Below, one piece after another: positions 19,166 through 28,841 of a stretch of 54,970 nucleotides of DNA. Each line of letters starts with the position of its first letter. Position 1 is the stretch's first letter. The notes beneath the pieces are model-generated. The model had not been told where the DNA came from and ran no database searches. It saw only the letters and a program-made list of their open reading frames with translations. This DNA comes from Methylobacterium goesingense (GTDB lineage Bacteria; Pseudomonadota; Alphaproteobacteria; Rhizobiales; Beijerinckiaceae), in contig NZ_BPQL01000004.1 of NCBI RefSeq assembly GCF_022179225.1, positions 1-54,970 of the forward strand. Direction: 5' to 3'. The position numbers and the translations under genes were made by a program.

Positions 19166-19552
19166 TCAGCCCTGCTTCTTCAGCGCCGCGAGCATCTCGC
19201 GGCGCAGAATCGCGTTGAGGCGCGTCTGGTAGCCGCGGCCCTCCCCGCGCAGCCAGGCCAGCACGTCTGAATCGATGCGCACCGTCGTCGAGGTCTTGGT
19301 CGGGCGGAAAAACTGCCCGCGCGCGGCGCTGGTCCAGAATTCCTCTGTAAGGGGCGGGATGTCGCTGTAATCGATCGCCGCGTCGGGCATGGCCGCGAGC
19401 GCGTCGCATTCGGCCTTGTGCGCTTCGGTGAGCGGCGGAAGGTTCGCCAGATCAACGTCAAAACGGACGCGATTCCCGTTCGTAACGTCGCCGCTCGGTG
19501 CGATCGGCACGTCGGGCCGAGATGATGCGGACGATTTCGATTTCCCTGCCAT
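19166..19552 (-). CDS. brnA: BrnA antitoxin
   Basis: 128 residues from ATG 19552; an alternative start at 19582 adds ten. The BrnA core is clear: [13 protein letters not shown], then [39 protein letters not shown], the ribbon-helix-helix DNA-binding tail (quoted here only as motif names: [13 protein letters not shown] and [14 protein letters not shown]). It neutralises BrnT and represses the brn promoter. The gene is downstream of brnT and overlaps it by about 95 bp in another frame, much more than usual. The pair lies antisense within the BMP/amiF operon. Confidence 0.88.
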   Translation of the reverse strand: MAGKSKSSASSRPDVPIAPSGDVTNGNRVRFDVDLANLPPLTEAHKAECDALAAMPDAAIDYSDIPPLTEEFWTSAARGQFFRPTKTSTTVRIDSDVLAWLRGEGRGYQTRLNAILRREMLAALKKQG

Positions 19553-19769
19553 CCTCGTCCCTCTCGGTGAACGTGTGGACAATCAGCAGCACCGCGACGT
19601 CACCGATGGAACCGATCGCCGTCCAGCGCAGCTCCCCGCCCTCGACCCGGTCGGGCGCCGTGAGGAGAAACGGATCGGCGAAGACGCGAACCGCGGATTC
19701 GAAGCCGATGCCGTGCTTGCGCAGGTTCGAAGCGGCCTTGGCCGGGTCCCATTCGAAGTGCGTCGTCAC
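19458..19769 (-). CDS. brnT: BrnT ribonuclease toxin
   Basis: 103 residues from GTG 19769; a longer frame starts at 19820. BrnT is a RelE-fold toxin that cleaves RNA and halts translation. Family motifs: [20 protein letters not shown] at the start, VFADPFLL, then the C-terminal [18 protein letters not shown]. The start is uncertain because no Shine-Dalgarno is clear. It faces the plus-strand isochorismatase gene (ATG 19821) with its promoter probably in or near that gene's translation start. Lower local GC than the flanks suggests a later insertion. Confidence 0.88.
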   Translation of the reverse strand: MTTHFEWDPAKAASNLRKHGIGFESAVRVFADPFLLTAPDRVEGGELRWTAIGSIGDVAVLLIVHTFTERDEDGREIEIVRIISARRADRTERRRYERESRPF

Positions 19770-19820
19770 AACGAAATTGTTACGACAAATCCGTTCCGCA
19801 AGCCATCCGGGACAAGCCAC

Positions 19821-20527
19821 ATGAGTGCTACCCCCTTACCCACCGCCGGCGGCGAGCGCCACGCCGCCGCCGAGCCCTATCCCTGGCCCTTCGACGGGCG
19901 GCTCCGGCCCGACAACACGGCGCTGGTCATCATCGACATGCAGATCGATTTCTGCGGTCCCGGGGGCTACGTCGACGCCATGGGCTACGATATCGGCCTG
20001 ACCCGGGCGCCGATCGGGCCGATCGGGCGCCTGCTCGCGGCCGCGCGCCACCTCGGCTACCACGTCATCCACACCCGCGAGGGCCACCGCCCCGATCTCG
20101 CGGATCTGCCCGAGAACAAGCGCTGGCGCTCGCGCCGGATCGGGGCCGGCATCGGCGATCCGGGGCCTTGCGGGCGCGTGCTGGTGCGCGGCGAGCCCGG
20201 CTGGGAGATCATCCCCGAGCTGGCGCCGATGCCCGGCGAGCCCGTCATCGACAAGCCCGGCAAGGGCTCGTTCTGCGCCACCGACCTGGAGCTGATCCTG
20301 GGGCGGTGCGGCATCCGCAACCTGATCCTGACCGGGATCACCACGGATGTCTGCGTCCACACCACGATGCGCGAGGCCAACGATCGGGGCTTCGAATGCG
20401 TCATCGTCTCGGATGCCTGCGCGGCCACCGACCCGGGCAACCACGCCGCCGCCCTTAAGATGGTCACGATGCAGGGCGGCGTCTTCGGCGCCGTGGCGAC
20501 GGCCGACGCGATCCTGGCGGCGATGGA

Positions 20528-20531
<4 letters not shown>
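19821..20531 (+). CDS. biuH: Biuret amidohydrolase-like cysteine hydrolase (isochorismatase family)
   Basis: 236 residues. It closely follows Rhizobium leguminosarum BiuH, which cleaves biuret to allophanate and ammonia (EC 3.5.1.84). The triad is D39 (IIDMQIDF), K145 (IDKPGKGSF) and C178 (TTDVCVH), with Q218 at the position of BiuH Gln215, all shifted by the same three residues from BiuH. Family stretches [22 protein letters not shown] and [12 protein letters not shown] are present. Triuret hydrolase (TrtA) is a near relative and cannot be excluded. Its stop overlaps the ATPase start (ATGA). No allophanate hydrolase gene is in the window. Confidence 0.8.
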
Positions 20532-22093
<1,562 letters not shown>

Positions 22094-22098
22094 TTTCC

Positions 22099-22125
22099 AT
22101 CGGGCGCGAGATCCTCGCGCCCGAT
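22099..22125. terminator. Intrinsic terminator, BMP operon
   Basis: A perfect 12-bp stem (ATCGGGCGCGAG / CTCGCGCCCGAT) with a 3-nt loop starts 6 bp after the ATPase stop and is followed by CGTTTC. It also lies downstream of the convergent minus-strand gene ending at 22150, so it can serve both directions. It is the cleanest terminator in the window. Confidence 0.8.
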
Positions 22126-22149
22126 CGTTTCAGTCCTGCGGCAGGTGCC

Positions 22150-22425
22150 TCAGCGACCCCCGGGGCCGCCATTCGCGCTGCCATTCGGGAAGGCCTGCTC
22201 GGGCCGGCTCGCATTGCCGCCCGCGGCCGAGTTGGTGGTCACGGTATCGGCACCGGTGGCGCCGTAGGAGATGACGAGGTCACCGCTGTTACCCGTGGTG
22301 TTCGGCTGGTTCTGGACGATGACGCCGCGCCGCCCCTCGTCGGGGAACAGGCCCTGCGCGGCGGCCGGCAGGGTCGTCAGCACGGCGAGCGTGATGGCGC
22401 TCGCCAGGATGGATGGGGTCTTCAT
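22150..22425 (-). CDS. Small secreted hypothetical protein
   Basis: 91 residues from ATG 22425. A typical signal peptide (MKTPSILASAITLAVLTTLP, cleavage after AAA near residue 23) is followed by a short Asn/Gly/Thr-rich mature region. The mature part has no cysteines and no known domain. Probably periplasmic or surface-associated. Single gene, convergent with the BMP operon. Confidence 0.55.
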   Translation of the reverse strand: MKTPSILASAITLAVLTTLPAAAQGLFPDEGRRGVIVQNQPNTTGNSGDLVISYGATGADTVTTNSAAGGNASRPEQAFPNGSANGGPGGR

Positions 22426-22570
22426 GGTCGATCCTGAGGTGTCGAATTGACAGTCAATCCAGTTTGTCAGGCCGTGTTCCTGCGGCGAATGACCCGGTTC
22501 GCGAGCGTCGGCGCCTCGCCGCGCGGCGCCGTTAAGGCCTCGTGCAGCATATCGGCATAAGATCGCCGGC

Positions 22571-22816
22571 ATGCGCAACGCCCTCGTCCTCGCCCTCATC
22601 CTCTGCGCCCCGGCCGCCTCCGCGGGGCCGCTGGATTTCTTCACTGGCGTTCCCGATGCGCCGGGCGTGGTCCGTGGCGGTTCCTTCGGGCCCAGCGGGA
22701 ACGACTATTACGGCGACATGCGCCTCGGGGGCTCGAGCCGGACGGCGCTCACCGTCCGCCATGCCAGGGCAAAGCTTCAACCGGCTGCCCGCGAGAAGCG
22801 GCTGCCCCGGTCCTGA
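22571..22816 (+). CDS. Small secreted hypothetical protein
   Basis: 81 residues. The signal peptide MRNALVLALILCAPAASA precedes GPLDFF; the mature part is Gly/Ser-rich in the middle and basic at the C-terminus. No domain is recognised. It stands alone between two divergent or downstream units; the 145-bp region upstream carries a TTGACA box at about 22448, but no matching -10 element was seen. Confidence 0.5.
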   Translation: MRNALVLALILCAPAASAGPLDFFTGVPDAPGVVRGGSFGPSGNDYYGDMRLGGSSRTALTVRHARAKLQPAAREKRLPRS

Positions 22817-23011
22817 GCAGGGCGGGCCCCGTCGCGCTGGTCCTCGCGATACCGACCCGAAGACTCGCTTAACTTCGATCGCCTATGGTCCACGCGCCTG
22901 TGCCGGCTGTGGCACGGGTGCGCCGCCGTGCCGCCGCCACCGGCCCGCAGCGCGCTAAACGTCTCCGGTGGCTGAATGTCCGCATCCCCTCAGCCCGAAT
23001 GGAGGCTCGCG

Positions 23012-23911
23012 ATGCACGTCGCCCTCGTCGATCCGAGCCGGGTGATCCGGAAGACGGTCTCCGACATGCTGATCGCCGGTGGCCACAGCGTCACGGCCTT
23101 CTCGGATTCGGCCGCAGCGCTGGATTACGTGACCGGGAACGCCGCCGTGACCTGCGTCCTCACCAGCCTCGAGGTGCAGCCGCTCGATGGGCTGGAACTG
23201 TGCTGGTCGCTCCGGGCCCTGGCCGACGACCGGCGGCCCCTGACCATCCTGGCGATGTCTTCGGCTCGCGACAGCCGGCCCCTCGACGAGATCCTCGACA
23301 GCGGGGCGGACGATTTCCTGACCAAGCCGCCGAGCGCCCAGGAACTGTACGGCCGCCTGCGCAGCGCCGAGCGGGTGCTCAAGCTCCAGCACGCCCTGAT
23401 CCGGCAGGCCGACACCGATCACCTCACGCAACTGCTCAACCGCGGCGCGCTGATGCGCCAGGCCCGGACCGCCCTCGACGCGGCCGGCGCGGGCCAGCCC
23501 CTGACGGTGCTCCAGATCGACATCGATCACTTCAAGAGCATCAACGATCGCTACGGCCACGATGTCGGCGACGTGGTGATCCGGTTCGTCGCCCATGTCC
23601 TGCGCGAGACCGGCGCCACGGCGGGCCGCCTCGGCGGCGAGGAATTCGCGGCGCTGATGCCCGGGCACAGCCTGGGAAGTGCCGCGGTCGTCGCGCACCG
23701 CATCCGCAGTCAGTGCGCCGCCAGGTCGATGCCCCAGCAGGGTTCGGCCTTGCGGTTCACCGTCAGCATCGGCCTCAGCGAGTGGGTGCCGGGCGACAGC
23801 GTCCAGACCCTGCTCAAGCGGACGGACGTCGCCCTGTACGCCGCCAAAGCGGGCGGGCGGGATCGCGTGGCGGTCACCACCGCCTCGCTCCGGACGGAGT
23901 GCGTCAGCTAG
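23012..23911 (+). CDS. PleD-like diguanylate cyclase with degenerate receiver domain
   Basis: 299 residues from ATG 23012, chosen for its strong GGAGG over the ATG at 22976. The N-terminal receiver domain (1-125) is degenerate: the acidic pair reads VDPS and the phosphoacceptor position reads TSLE where TDLE is expected (Asp to Ser), while Ser/Thr and Lys (LTKP) remain. The GGDEF domain (about 140-295) has intact Mg/GTP motifs (DIDHFKSINDRYGHD) and the active-site loop GGEEF, so it should make cyclic di-GMP. No RxxD inhibitory site precedes GGEEF. Soluble; single gene. Confidence 0.88.
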   Translation: MHVALVDPSRVIRKTVSDMLIAGGHSVTAFSDSAAALDYVTGNAAVTCVLTSLEVQPLDGLELCWSLRALADDRRPLTILAMSSARDSRPLDEILDSGADDFLTKPPSAQELYGRLRSAERVLKLQHALIRQADTDHLTQLLNRGALMRQARTALDAAGAGQPLTVLQIDIDHFKSINDRYGHDVGDVVIRFVAHVLRETGATAGRLGGEEFAALMPGHSLGSAAVVAHRIRSQCAARSMPQQGSALRFTVSIGLSEWVPGDSVQTLLKRTDVALYAAKAGGRDRVAVTTASLRTECVS

Positions 23912-24016
23912 GATCGGGCCGCGCGGATCACCGGCGGATCGCACCGGCGCGTGAAGTTCGCGACGCGGTGTCGGCTGGCGGCCGCGCCGCGCGTCCTCTG
24001 ATGCGAAGGAGACGCC

Positions 24017-24409
24017 ATGCTCTACACCATTCTCTGCTACAAGGACGAGGACGTCGTCACCGCCTGGAGCGCCGACGAGGAGGCCGCCGTGATGGGCCGC
24101 CTCGCGCGCGTGCACGAGGGGCTCGCGCGGGCAGGCAAGCTCGGTCCCTCCCTACGGCTGCTGCCGACGACCGCCGCCACGACCCTGCGCAAGGCCGGCG
24201 AGCCGCCCCTGGTGATCGACGGCCCCTTCGCCGAGACCAAGGAGCAGCTCCTCGGTTTCTACGTCGTCGACGTCGCCGACCTCGACGAGGCGCTCGCGAT
24301 CGCCCGCGACCTCGCGGCCGCCAATCCGGGCGGCGCCTACGAATTGCGGCCCGTCCTGCTCTACAATCCCGATCCACGGGGCGCGGCGCCAGGGACGGGG
24401 GCGGGCTGA
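24017..24409 (+). CDS. DGPF/YCII-domain protein
   Basis: 130 residues with an AAGGAGA Shine-Dalgarno. It belongs to the YCII superfamily with the DGPF motif (VIDGPFAETKEQLLGFY). These small ferredoxin-like proteins are consistently encoded next to ECF42 sigma factors. Its own function is unknown; it may act as a sensor or enzyme for the stress the sigma factor responds to. It is 3 bp upstream of the sigma gene. Confidence 0.9.
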   Translation: MLYTILCYKDEDVVTAWSADEEAAVMGRLARVHEGLARAGKLGPSLRLLPTTAATTLRKAGEPPLVIDGPFAETKEQLLGFYVVDVADLDEALAIARDLAAANPGGAYELRPVLLYNPDPRGAAPGTGAG

Positions 24410-24412
24410 GCG

Positions 24413-25723
24413 ATGAGCGCTCCCGATCCCGACGCGGCCTGGATCGCCGCGGCTCTCACGGCAACGCGGCCGCAGGTCCTGGCCGCGCTCCTCCGGGTGT
24501 TCCGCGACCTCGACACCGCCGAGGAGGCGTTCCAGGACGCGACCCTGCGGGCTCTCAGAACCTGGCCGCGCAACGGCCCGCCCCGGGACGTCGCCGCCTG
24601 GATGATTCTCGTCGGCCGGAACGCCACCCTCGACGGCAAGCGGCGCGTTGCCCGCCTCGCCCCCCTGCCGCCGGAGGAGGCGCTGTCCGACCTCGGCGAT
24701 GCCGAGGCGCCGCTCGCCGAGGCGATCGATGCCGGCTCCTACCGCGACGACATCCTGCGCCTGCTGTTCATCTGCTGCCATCCCGAGCTTCCGGCCACGC
24801 AGCAGATCGCGCTCGCCCTGCGGATCGTCTCGGGTCTGAGCGTCCCGCGCATCGCCCGCGCCTTCCTCGTCACCGAGGCGGCGATGGAGCAGCGCATCAC
24901 CCGCGCCAAGGCGCGCATCGCCCGCAGCGCCGTGCCCTACGAAGCACCCGGCGCGGCCGAGCGGACGGCGCGCCTCTCCGCCGTCGCCGCGATGGTCTAC
25001 CTCGTCTTCAACGCCGGCTACTCGGCCGGGACGCACGCGGAGCGGGCTGAACTCTGCGACGAGGCGGTGCGCCTCGCCCGCCTGCTGCTGCGCCTGTTCG
25101 GCACCGAACCGGAGGTGATGGGGCTCCTCGCCCTCATGCTTCTCCAGCATGCCCGCACCCCGGCACGCTTCGATGCGGAGGGCCGGATCGTCCCCCTCGA
25201 CGATCAGGACCGGGCCCTCTGGCGCGGGCCGCTGATCGCCGAGGGCCTCGCCCTCGTCGACAAGGCGATGCGGCACCGGAGTCCCGGCCCCTACCAGATC
25301 CAGGCCGCCATCGCCGCCCTCCACGCCCGCGCGGCGCGCCCCGAGGACACCGACTGGGCCGGGATCGCCAGCCTGTACGAGGCGCTGGAGCGGATGCAGC
25401 CCTCGCCGGTGGTGAGCCTGAACCGTGCCTCCGCCGTGGGGAAGGCCGAGGGGCCCGCGGCGGGGCTCGCCCTGGCCGATCCCCTGGCCGGGGCGCTGGA
25501 CGGCTACTTCTACTTCCACGGCCTGCGCGGGGCGTTCCTCCAGCAGCTCGGGCGCACGGGCGAGGCGCGGGAGGCGATGGGCCGGGCCATCGCACTGGCA
25601 GGCACGCCGGCCGAGGCCGCGCAGATCCGCCAGCAGCTCGACCGCCTGAGCCGGGAGGGATCGGCGCTCGAAAAAAACGTTGTCCGACCTGTCGGGGATC
25701 GCCCCGCCGACGCGTCCTTGTGA
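24413..25723 (+). CDS. ECF42-type RNA polymerase sigma factor
   Basis: 436 residues. Sigma2 (AEEAFQDATLRALRTWP) and sigma4 (helix-turn-helix around SVPRIARAFLVTEAAMEQRI) regions are followed by a long C-terminal extension (about 190-420) with TPR-like helices and the conserved DGYFYFHGLRGAFLQQLG stretch. This is the hallmark of ECF42, which works without an anti-sigma factor. The extension is thought to control activity. Its neighbours are the DGPF gene upstream and three small alpha/beta-fold genes downstream. Usual targets are the co-located DGPF genes. Confidence 0.9.
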   Translation: MSAPDPDAAWIAAALTATRPQVLAALLRVFRDLDTAEEAFQDATLRALRTWPRNGPPRDVAAWMILVGRNATLDGKRRVARLAPLPPEEALSDLGDAEAPLAEAIDAGSYRDDILRLLFICCHPELPATQQIALALRIVSGLSVPRIARAFLVTEAAMEQRITRAKARIARSAVPYEAPGAAERTARLSAVAAMVYLVFNAGYSAGTHAERAELCDEAVRLARLLLRLFGTEPEVMGLLALMLLQHARTPARFDAEGRIVPLDDQDRALWRGPLIAEGLALVDKAMRHRSPGPYQIQAAIAALHARAARPEDTDWAGIASLYEALERMQPSPVVSLNRASAVGKAEGPAAGLALADPLAGALDGYFYFHGLRGAFLQQLGRTGEAREAMGRAIALAGTPAEAAQIRQQLDRLSREGSALEKNVVRPVGDRPADASL

Positions 25724-25772
25724 CGAGGCCCGGCGGACCCGCGGCGCGGCCCAACAAGAGGAGAGGACCGGA

Positions 25773-26189
25773 ATGAGCAGCACGAATCAACCCGATGCCC
25801 CCGCCCCCGTGAAGGGCGGCCTCGTCGCCTACCTGACGGTGGACGGCGCCATGAAGGCGGCGGAGTTCTACGTCCGCGCCTTCGGGGCCGAGATCGTCAC
25901 CGTCATGCCGGTCGACGAGCAGGGCCGGACCATGCATGTCCACCTGTACGTGAATGGTTCGTCGCTGATGCTGGGCGATGCCTACCCGGAACACGGGCAT
26001 GCCCTGCAGTCGCCCCAGGCCTTCAACCTGACCCTGATGGTCGAGGGCATCGACGAGCGCTACGCGCGGGCGGTCGAGGCGGGGGCCACCGCCCTGATGC
26101 CGCCCTCCGACATGTTCTGGGGAGACCGCTACGGCCAGCTGCGCGACCCCTTCGGCGTCCTCTGGGCGATGAATCAGGTGAAGCGCTGA
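25773..26189 (+). CDS. VOC (glyoxalase/PhnB-like) family protein
   Basis: 138 residues from ATG 25773, preceded by AGAGGAG. The paired beta-alpha-beta-beta-beta modules of the vicinal-oxygen-chelate fold are visible (LVAYLTVDGAMKAAEFYVRA ... DRYGQLRDPFGVLWAMNQ). PhnB-like members often bind metals or small ligands rather than act as glyoxalases. Third gene of the ECF42 module and probably part of its regulon. Enzyme activity is not predicted with confidence. Confidence 0.85.
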   Translation: MSSTNQPDAPAPVKGGLVAYLTVDGAMKAAEFYVRAFGAEIVTVMPVDEQGRTMHVHLYVNGSSLMLGDAYPEHGHALQSPQAFNLTLMVEGIDERYARAVEAGATALMPPSDMFWGDRYGQLRDPFGVLWAMNQVKR

Positions 26190-26212
26190 GCGCGTCCCAC
26201 TCTCCGTCACCG

Positions 26213-26258
26213 TTGCCGCCAGCACCCTTGCCGCCACCAAGCCCTTGCCGCCAAGCCC
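26213..26258 (+). repeat. Triple TTGCCGCC direct repeat
   Basis: TTGCCGCC occurs three times at 15-17-bp intervals between the VOC and AHSA1 genes, with related flanks (CACCC, AAGCCC). Probably replication slippage; a role in spacing or translation of the next gene is not excluded. Confidence 0.5.
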
Positions 26259-26274
26259 GTCGCGGAGCGCCGCC

Positions 26275-26739
26275 ATGACCGACACGACTGGACGCGAACT
26301 CGTCCTCACCCGCCTCATCCCCGCATCGCCCGCCGCCCTCTACCGGGCCTGGACCGATCCGGAGCTCCTGAAACGCTGGTTCGCGCCGAAACCCTTCGCG
26401 GTCGCAGAGGTCGAAACGGACCTCCGGGTTGGCGGCGCCACCCGCATCGTCATGCGGGGCCCGGACGGGACCGAATTCCCGAGCCAGGGCGTCTATCTCG
26501 AACTCGTCGAGAACGCCCGCATCGTCTTCACGGACGCCTATGTCCGGGCCTGGGAGCCGTCGGCCAAGCCATTCTTCACCGGCATCGTCACCTTCGAGCC
26601 GGAGGCCGGCGCCACCCGCTACACCGCGCGCGTCCTGCACTGGTCGCAGGAGGATTGCGCGGCGCACGAGGCCATGGGTTTCCATGACGGCTGGGGCCGC
26701 TGCGCCGACCAGCTCGCTGAGCTCGCCGCCGGCCTTTAG
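26275..26739 (+). CDS. AHSA1/SRPBCC domain protein
   Basis: 154 residues from ATG 26275. It has the START-like AHSA1 fold (ELVLTRLIPASPAALYRAWTD at the start, GWGRCADQLAELAAGL helix at the end). Such proteins bind hydrophobic ligands or assist chaperones, and they recur beside ECF42 and DGPF genes. The internal cavity residues are not diagnostic. It lies 85 bp after the VOC gene and 43 bp before the second VOC gene. Confidence 0.85.
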   Translation: MTDTTGRELVLTRLIPASPAALYRAWTDPELLKRWFAPKPFAVAEVETDLRVGGATRIVMRGPDGTEFPSQGVYLELVENARIVFTDAYVRAWEPSAKPFFTGIVTFEPEAGATRYTARVLHWSQEDCAAHEAMGFHDGWGRCADQLAELAAGL

Positions 26740-26782
26740 CGGCGCGGACCCTAATCGACCCAACCCACGAGGGAGCAACGCC

Positions 26783-27265
26783 ATGTCGAAGGTCAGCACC
26801 TGCCTGTGGTTCGAGCGGGACGCGGAGGCGGCGGTCAGCCTCTACGTCTCCCTGGTGCCGGAGTCCCGCATCGGGCATGTCCAGCGGGCCCCCGGCCCCT
26901 GGCCCGGGGGAGAGCCCGGCGATGTCATCATGATGACGTTCGTCCTCGGCGGTCAGAGCTTCCAGGCCCTCAACGGCGGCAGGCCGGCCGATTACGGCAC
27001 GGCCGCCTCGATTTCGGTCGCCTGCGCGGATCAGGCCGAAGTCGACCGGCTCTGGGACGGGCTGGTCGCGAACGGCGGCTCGGAAATCCAGTGCGGCTGG
27101 CTGCGTGACCGCTGGGGCGTGCCCTGGCAGGTCGTGCCCACGATCTTGCCCCGCCTCCTCGCCGATCCGGACCCCGCCGTGGCCGACCGCGTCTTTGCGG
27201 CCATGCAGACCATGGTCCGGCTCGACGTCGCCGCCCTGGAACGCGCGGCCGCCGGCACGTCCTGA
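26783..27265 (+). CDS. VOC family protein (3-demethylubiquinone methyltransferase-like PhnB domain)
   Basis: 160 residues with GAGGGAG before ATG 26783. It contains the PhnB-type signature CLWFERDAEAAVSLYVSLVP, GGQSFQALNGG, and CGWLRDRWGVPWQVVP. The domain name is historical; members are not methyltransferases and generally have no known substrate. Last gene of the ECF42 module. Confidence 0.85.
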   Translation: MSKVSTCLWFERDAEAAVSLYVSLVPESRIGHVQRAPGPWPGGEPGDVIMMTFVLGGQSFQALNGGRPADYGTAASISVACADQAEVDRLWDGLVANGGSEIQCGWLRDRWGVPWQVVPTILPRLLADPDPAVADRVFAAMQTMVRLDVAALERAAAGTS

Positions 27266-27433
27266 CTGCGCCGGGACGGATCTGGCGCGTTTCTTCCATG
27301 GGCCGGCGGGTGCACATCGGATGTGCTACGACCCCCTGGCGGCCGGAACCCTGCTCCGGCGCCAAGCCCCTCTTGGAAGACTGGCACGGGCCGCCCCTTC
27401 GGCCGGGGCGGCGCTGCCGAAGCGGACCCACCG

Positions 27434-28825
27434 ATGTTCCTCAGCGTGTTCGATGTGTTCAAGCCGGGCATCGGTCCCTCCTCGTCCCACACGATGGGGC
27501 CGATGACGGCGGCGGCCGACTTCCTGGACCTCCTGCGCGCCCATCCGGACAGGGATGCCGCCGCCGCGATCCGGGTGAGCCTGCATGGCTCCCTCGCCTT
27601 CACGGGCAAGGGTCACGCGACCGACCGGGCGGTGGCCCTCGGCCTCCTGGGCTTCCGGCCCGCCGACGTCGAGATGGACGCGGCCGAGGGCGGCCTGGCG
27701 GAGCTGCGCGTCCGCAAGCGCCTCGCTCCCCCCGGCCTGCCGGAGCTGGCCTTCGACCCGATGACCGGAATCGTGTTCGATTTCGGCCCGGCGCTGCCGG
27801 GGCACGCCAACGGCCTCGTCGTGACGGCCCTCGACGCGGAGCGCGTCCCCGTCCTGTCGGAGACCTATTACTCGATCGGCGGCGGCTTCATCGTCACGGC
27901 GGCCCAGCGCGCGGCCGCCGAACCGCCGCCCTCGGAAGGGGCCGATCCGCGGCTCTGGCCCTACCCCTTCGACACCGCGGTCACCATGCTGCGCATGGCC
28001 CGCGAGAGCGGTTTGTCGATCGCCGCCATGAAGCGCGCCAACGAGGTGGTCGATCGCTCGGAGGCGGAGTTCGACCAGGGCCTCGCCCGCATCTGGGGCG
28101 TCATGAACGGCTGCATCGAGCGCGGCCTCGCGCACGAGGGCGAGTTGCCCGGGGGGCTTCGGGTCAAGCGCCGAGCCAAGCACATCCGCGACCAGCTCGT
28201 CAGCGAGCGCGGCTCGAACACGGCCCAGCCGCACGCGGTCTCGGACTGGCTCAGCGTCTACGCCATGGCGGTCAACGAGGAAAACGCGGCCGGCGGCAAG
28301 GTCGTGACCGCGCCGACCAACGGAGCGGCCGGCGTCGTCCCGGCCGTGATCCGGTACTACCTCGACCATTGTGTCGGCGCCGATCCGGCTCGGGTTCCCG
28401 ATTTCCTCCTCACCGCAGCCGCCATCGGCGGGCTGATCAAGCACAACGCCTCCATTTCGGGTGCCGAGGCCGGCTGCCAGGGGGAGGTCGGCTCGGCCAG
28501 CGCCATGGCGGCGGCCGGGCTCTGCGCCGTGCTCGGCGGAACCCCGGCCCAGGTCGAGAACGCGGCCGAGATCGCCCTGGAGCACCATCTCGGCATGACC
28601 TGCGACCCCGTCGCCGGCCTCGTGCAGGTGCCCTGCATCGAGCGCAACGGCATCGGCGCCACCAAGGCGGTGGCGGCGGCCTCCCTGGCCCTGCGCGGCG
28701 ACGGCTCGCACTTCATGCCGCTCGACAACTGCATCGCGGCGATGCGTCAGACCGGCGAGGAGATGAGCCACAAGTACAAGGAGACCAGCCTGGCCGGGCT
28801 GGCGGTGAACCTGCCGGAGTGCTGA
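27434..28825 (+). CDS. sdaA: L-serine ammonia-lyase (iron-sulfur dependent)
   Basis: 463 residues, a single-chain type with beta (1-160) and alpha parts fused. It deaminates L-serine to pyruvate and ammonia (EC 4.3.1.17). The start [20 protein letters not shown] is the substrate and cofactor loop. The 4Fe-4S cysteines are C348 (EAGCQGE), C390 (MTCDPVAG) and C401 (VPCIERN). It converges with an AceE-like 2-oxoacid dehydrogenase gene 16 bp away; both deal with pyruvate-type products. ATG 27434 matches the family start. Confidence 0.96.
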   Translation: MFLSVFDVFKPGIGPSSSHTMGPMTAAADFLDLLRAHPDRDAAAAIRVSLHGSLAFTGKGHATDRAVALGLLGFRPADVEMDAAEGGLAELRVRKRLAPPGLPELAFDPMTGIVFDFGPALPGHANGLVVTALDAERVPVLSETYYSIGGGFIVTAAQRAAAEPPPSEGADPRLWPYPFDTAVTMLRMARESGLSIAAMKRANEVVDRSEAEFDQGLARIWGVMNGCIERGLAHEGELPGGLRVKRRAKHIRDQLVSERGSNTAQPHAVSDWLSVYAMAVNEENAAGGKVVTAPTNGAAGVVPAVIRYYLDHCVGADPARVPDFLLTAAAIGGLIKHNASISGAEAGCQGEVGSASAMAAAGLCAVLGGTPAQVENAAEIALEHHLGMTCDPVAGLVQVPCIERNGIGATKAVAAASLALRGDGSHFMPLDNCIAAMRQTGEEMSHKYKETSLAGLAVNLPEC

Positions 28826-28841
28826 GCAATCCGGCCCGGTC

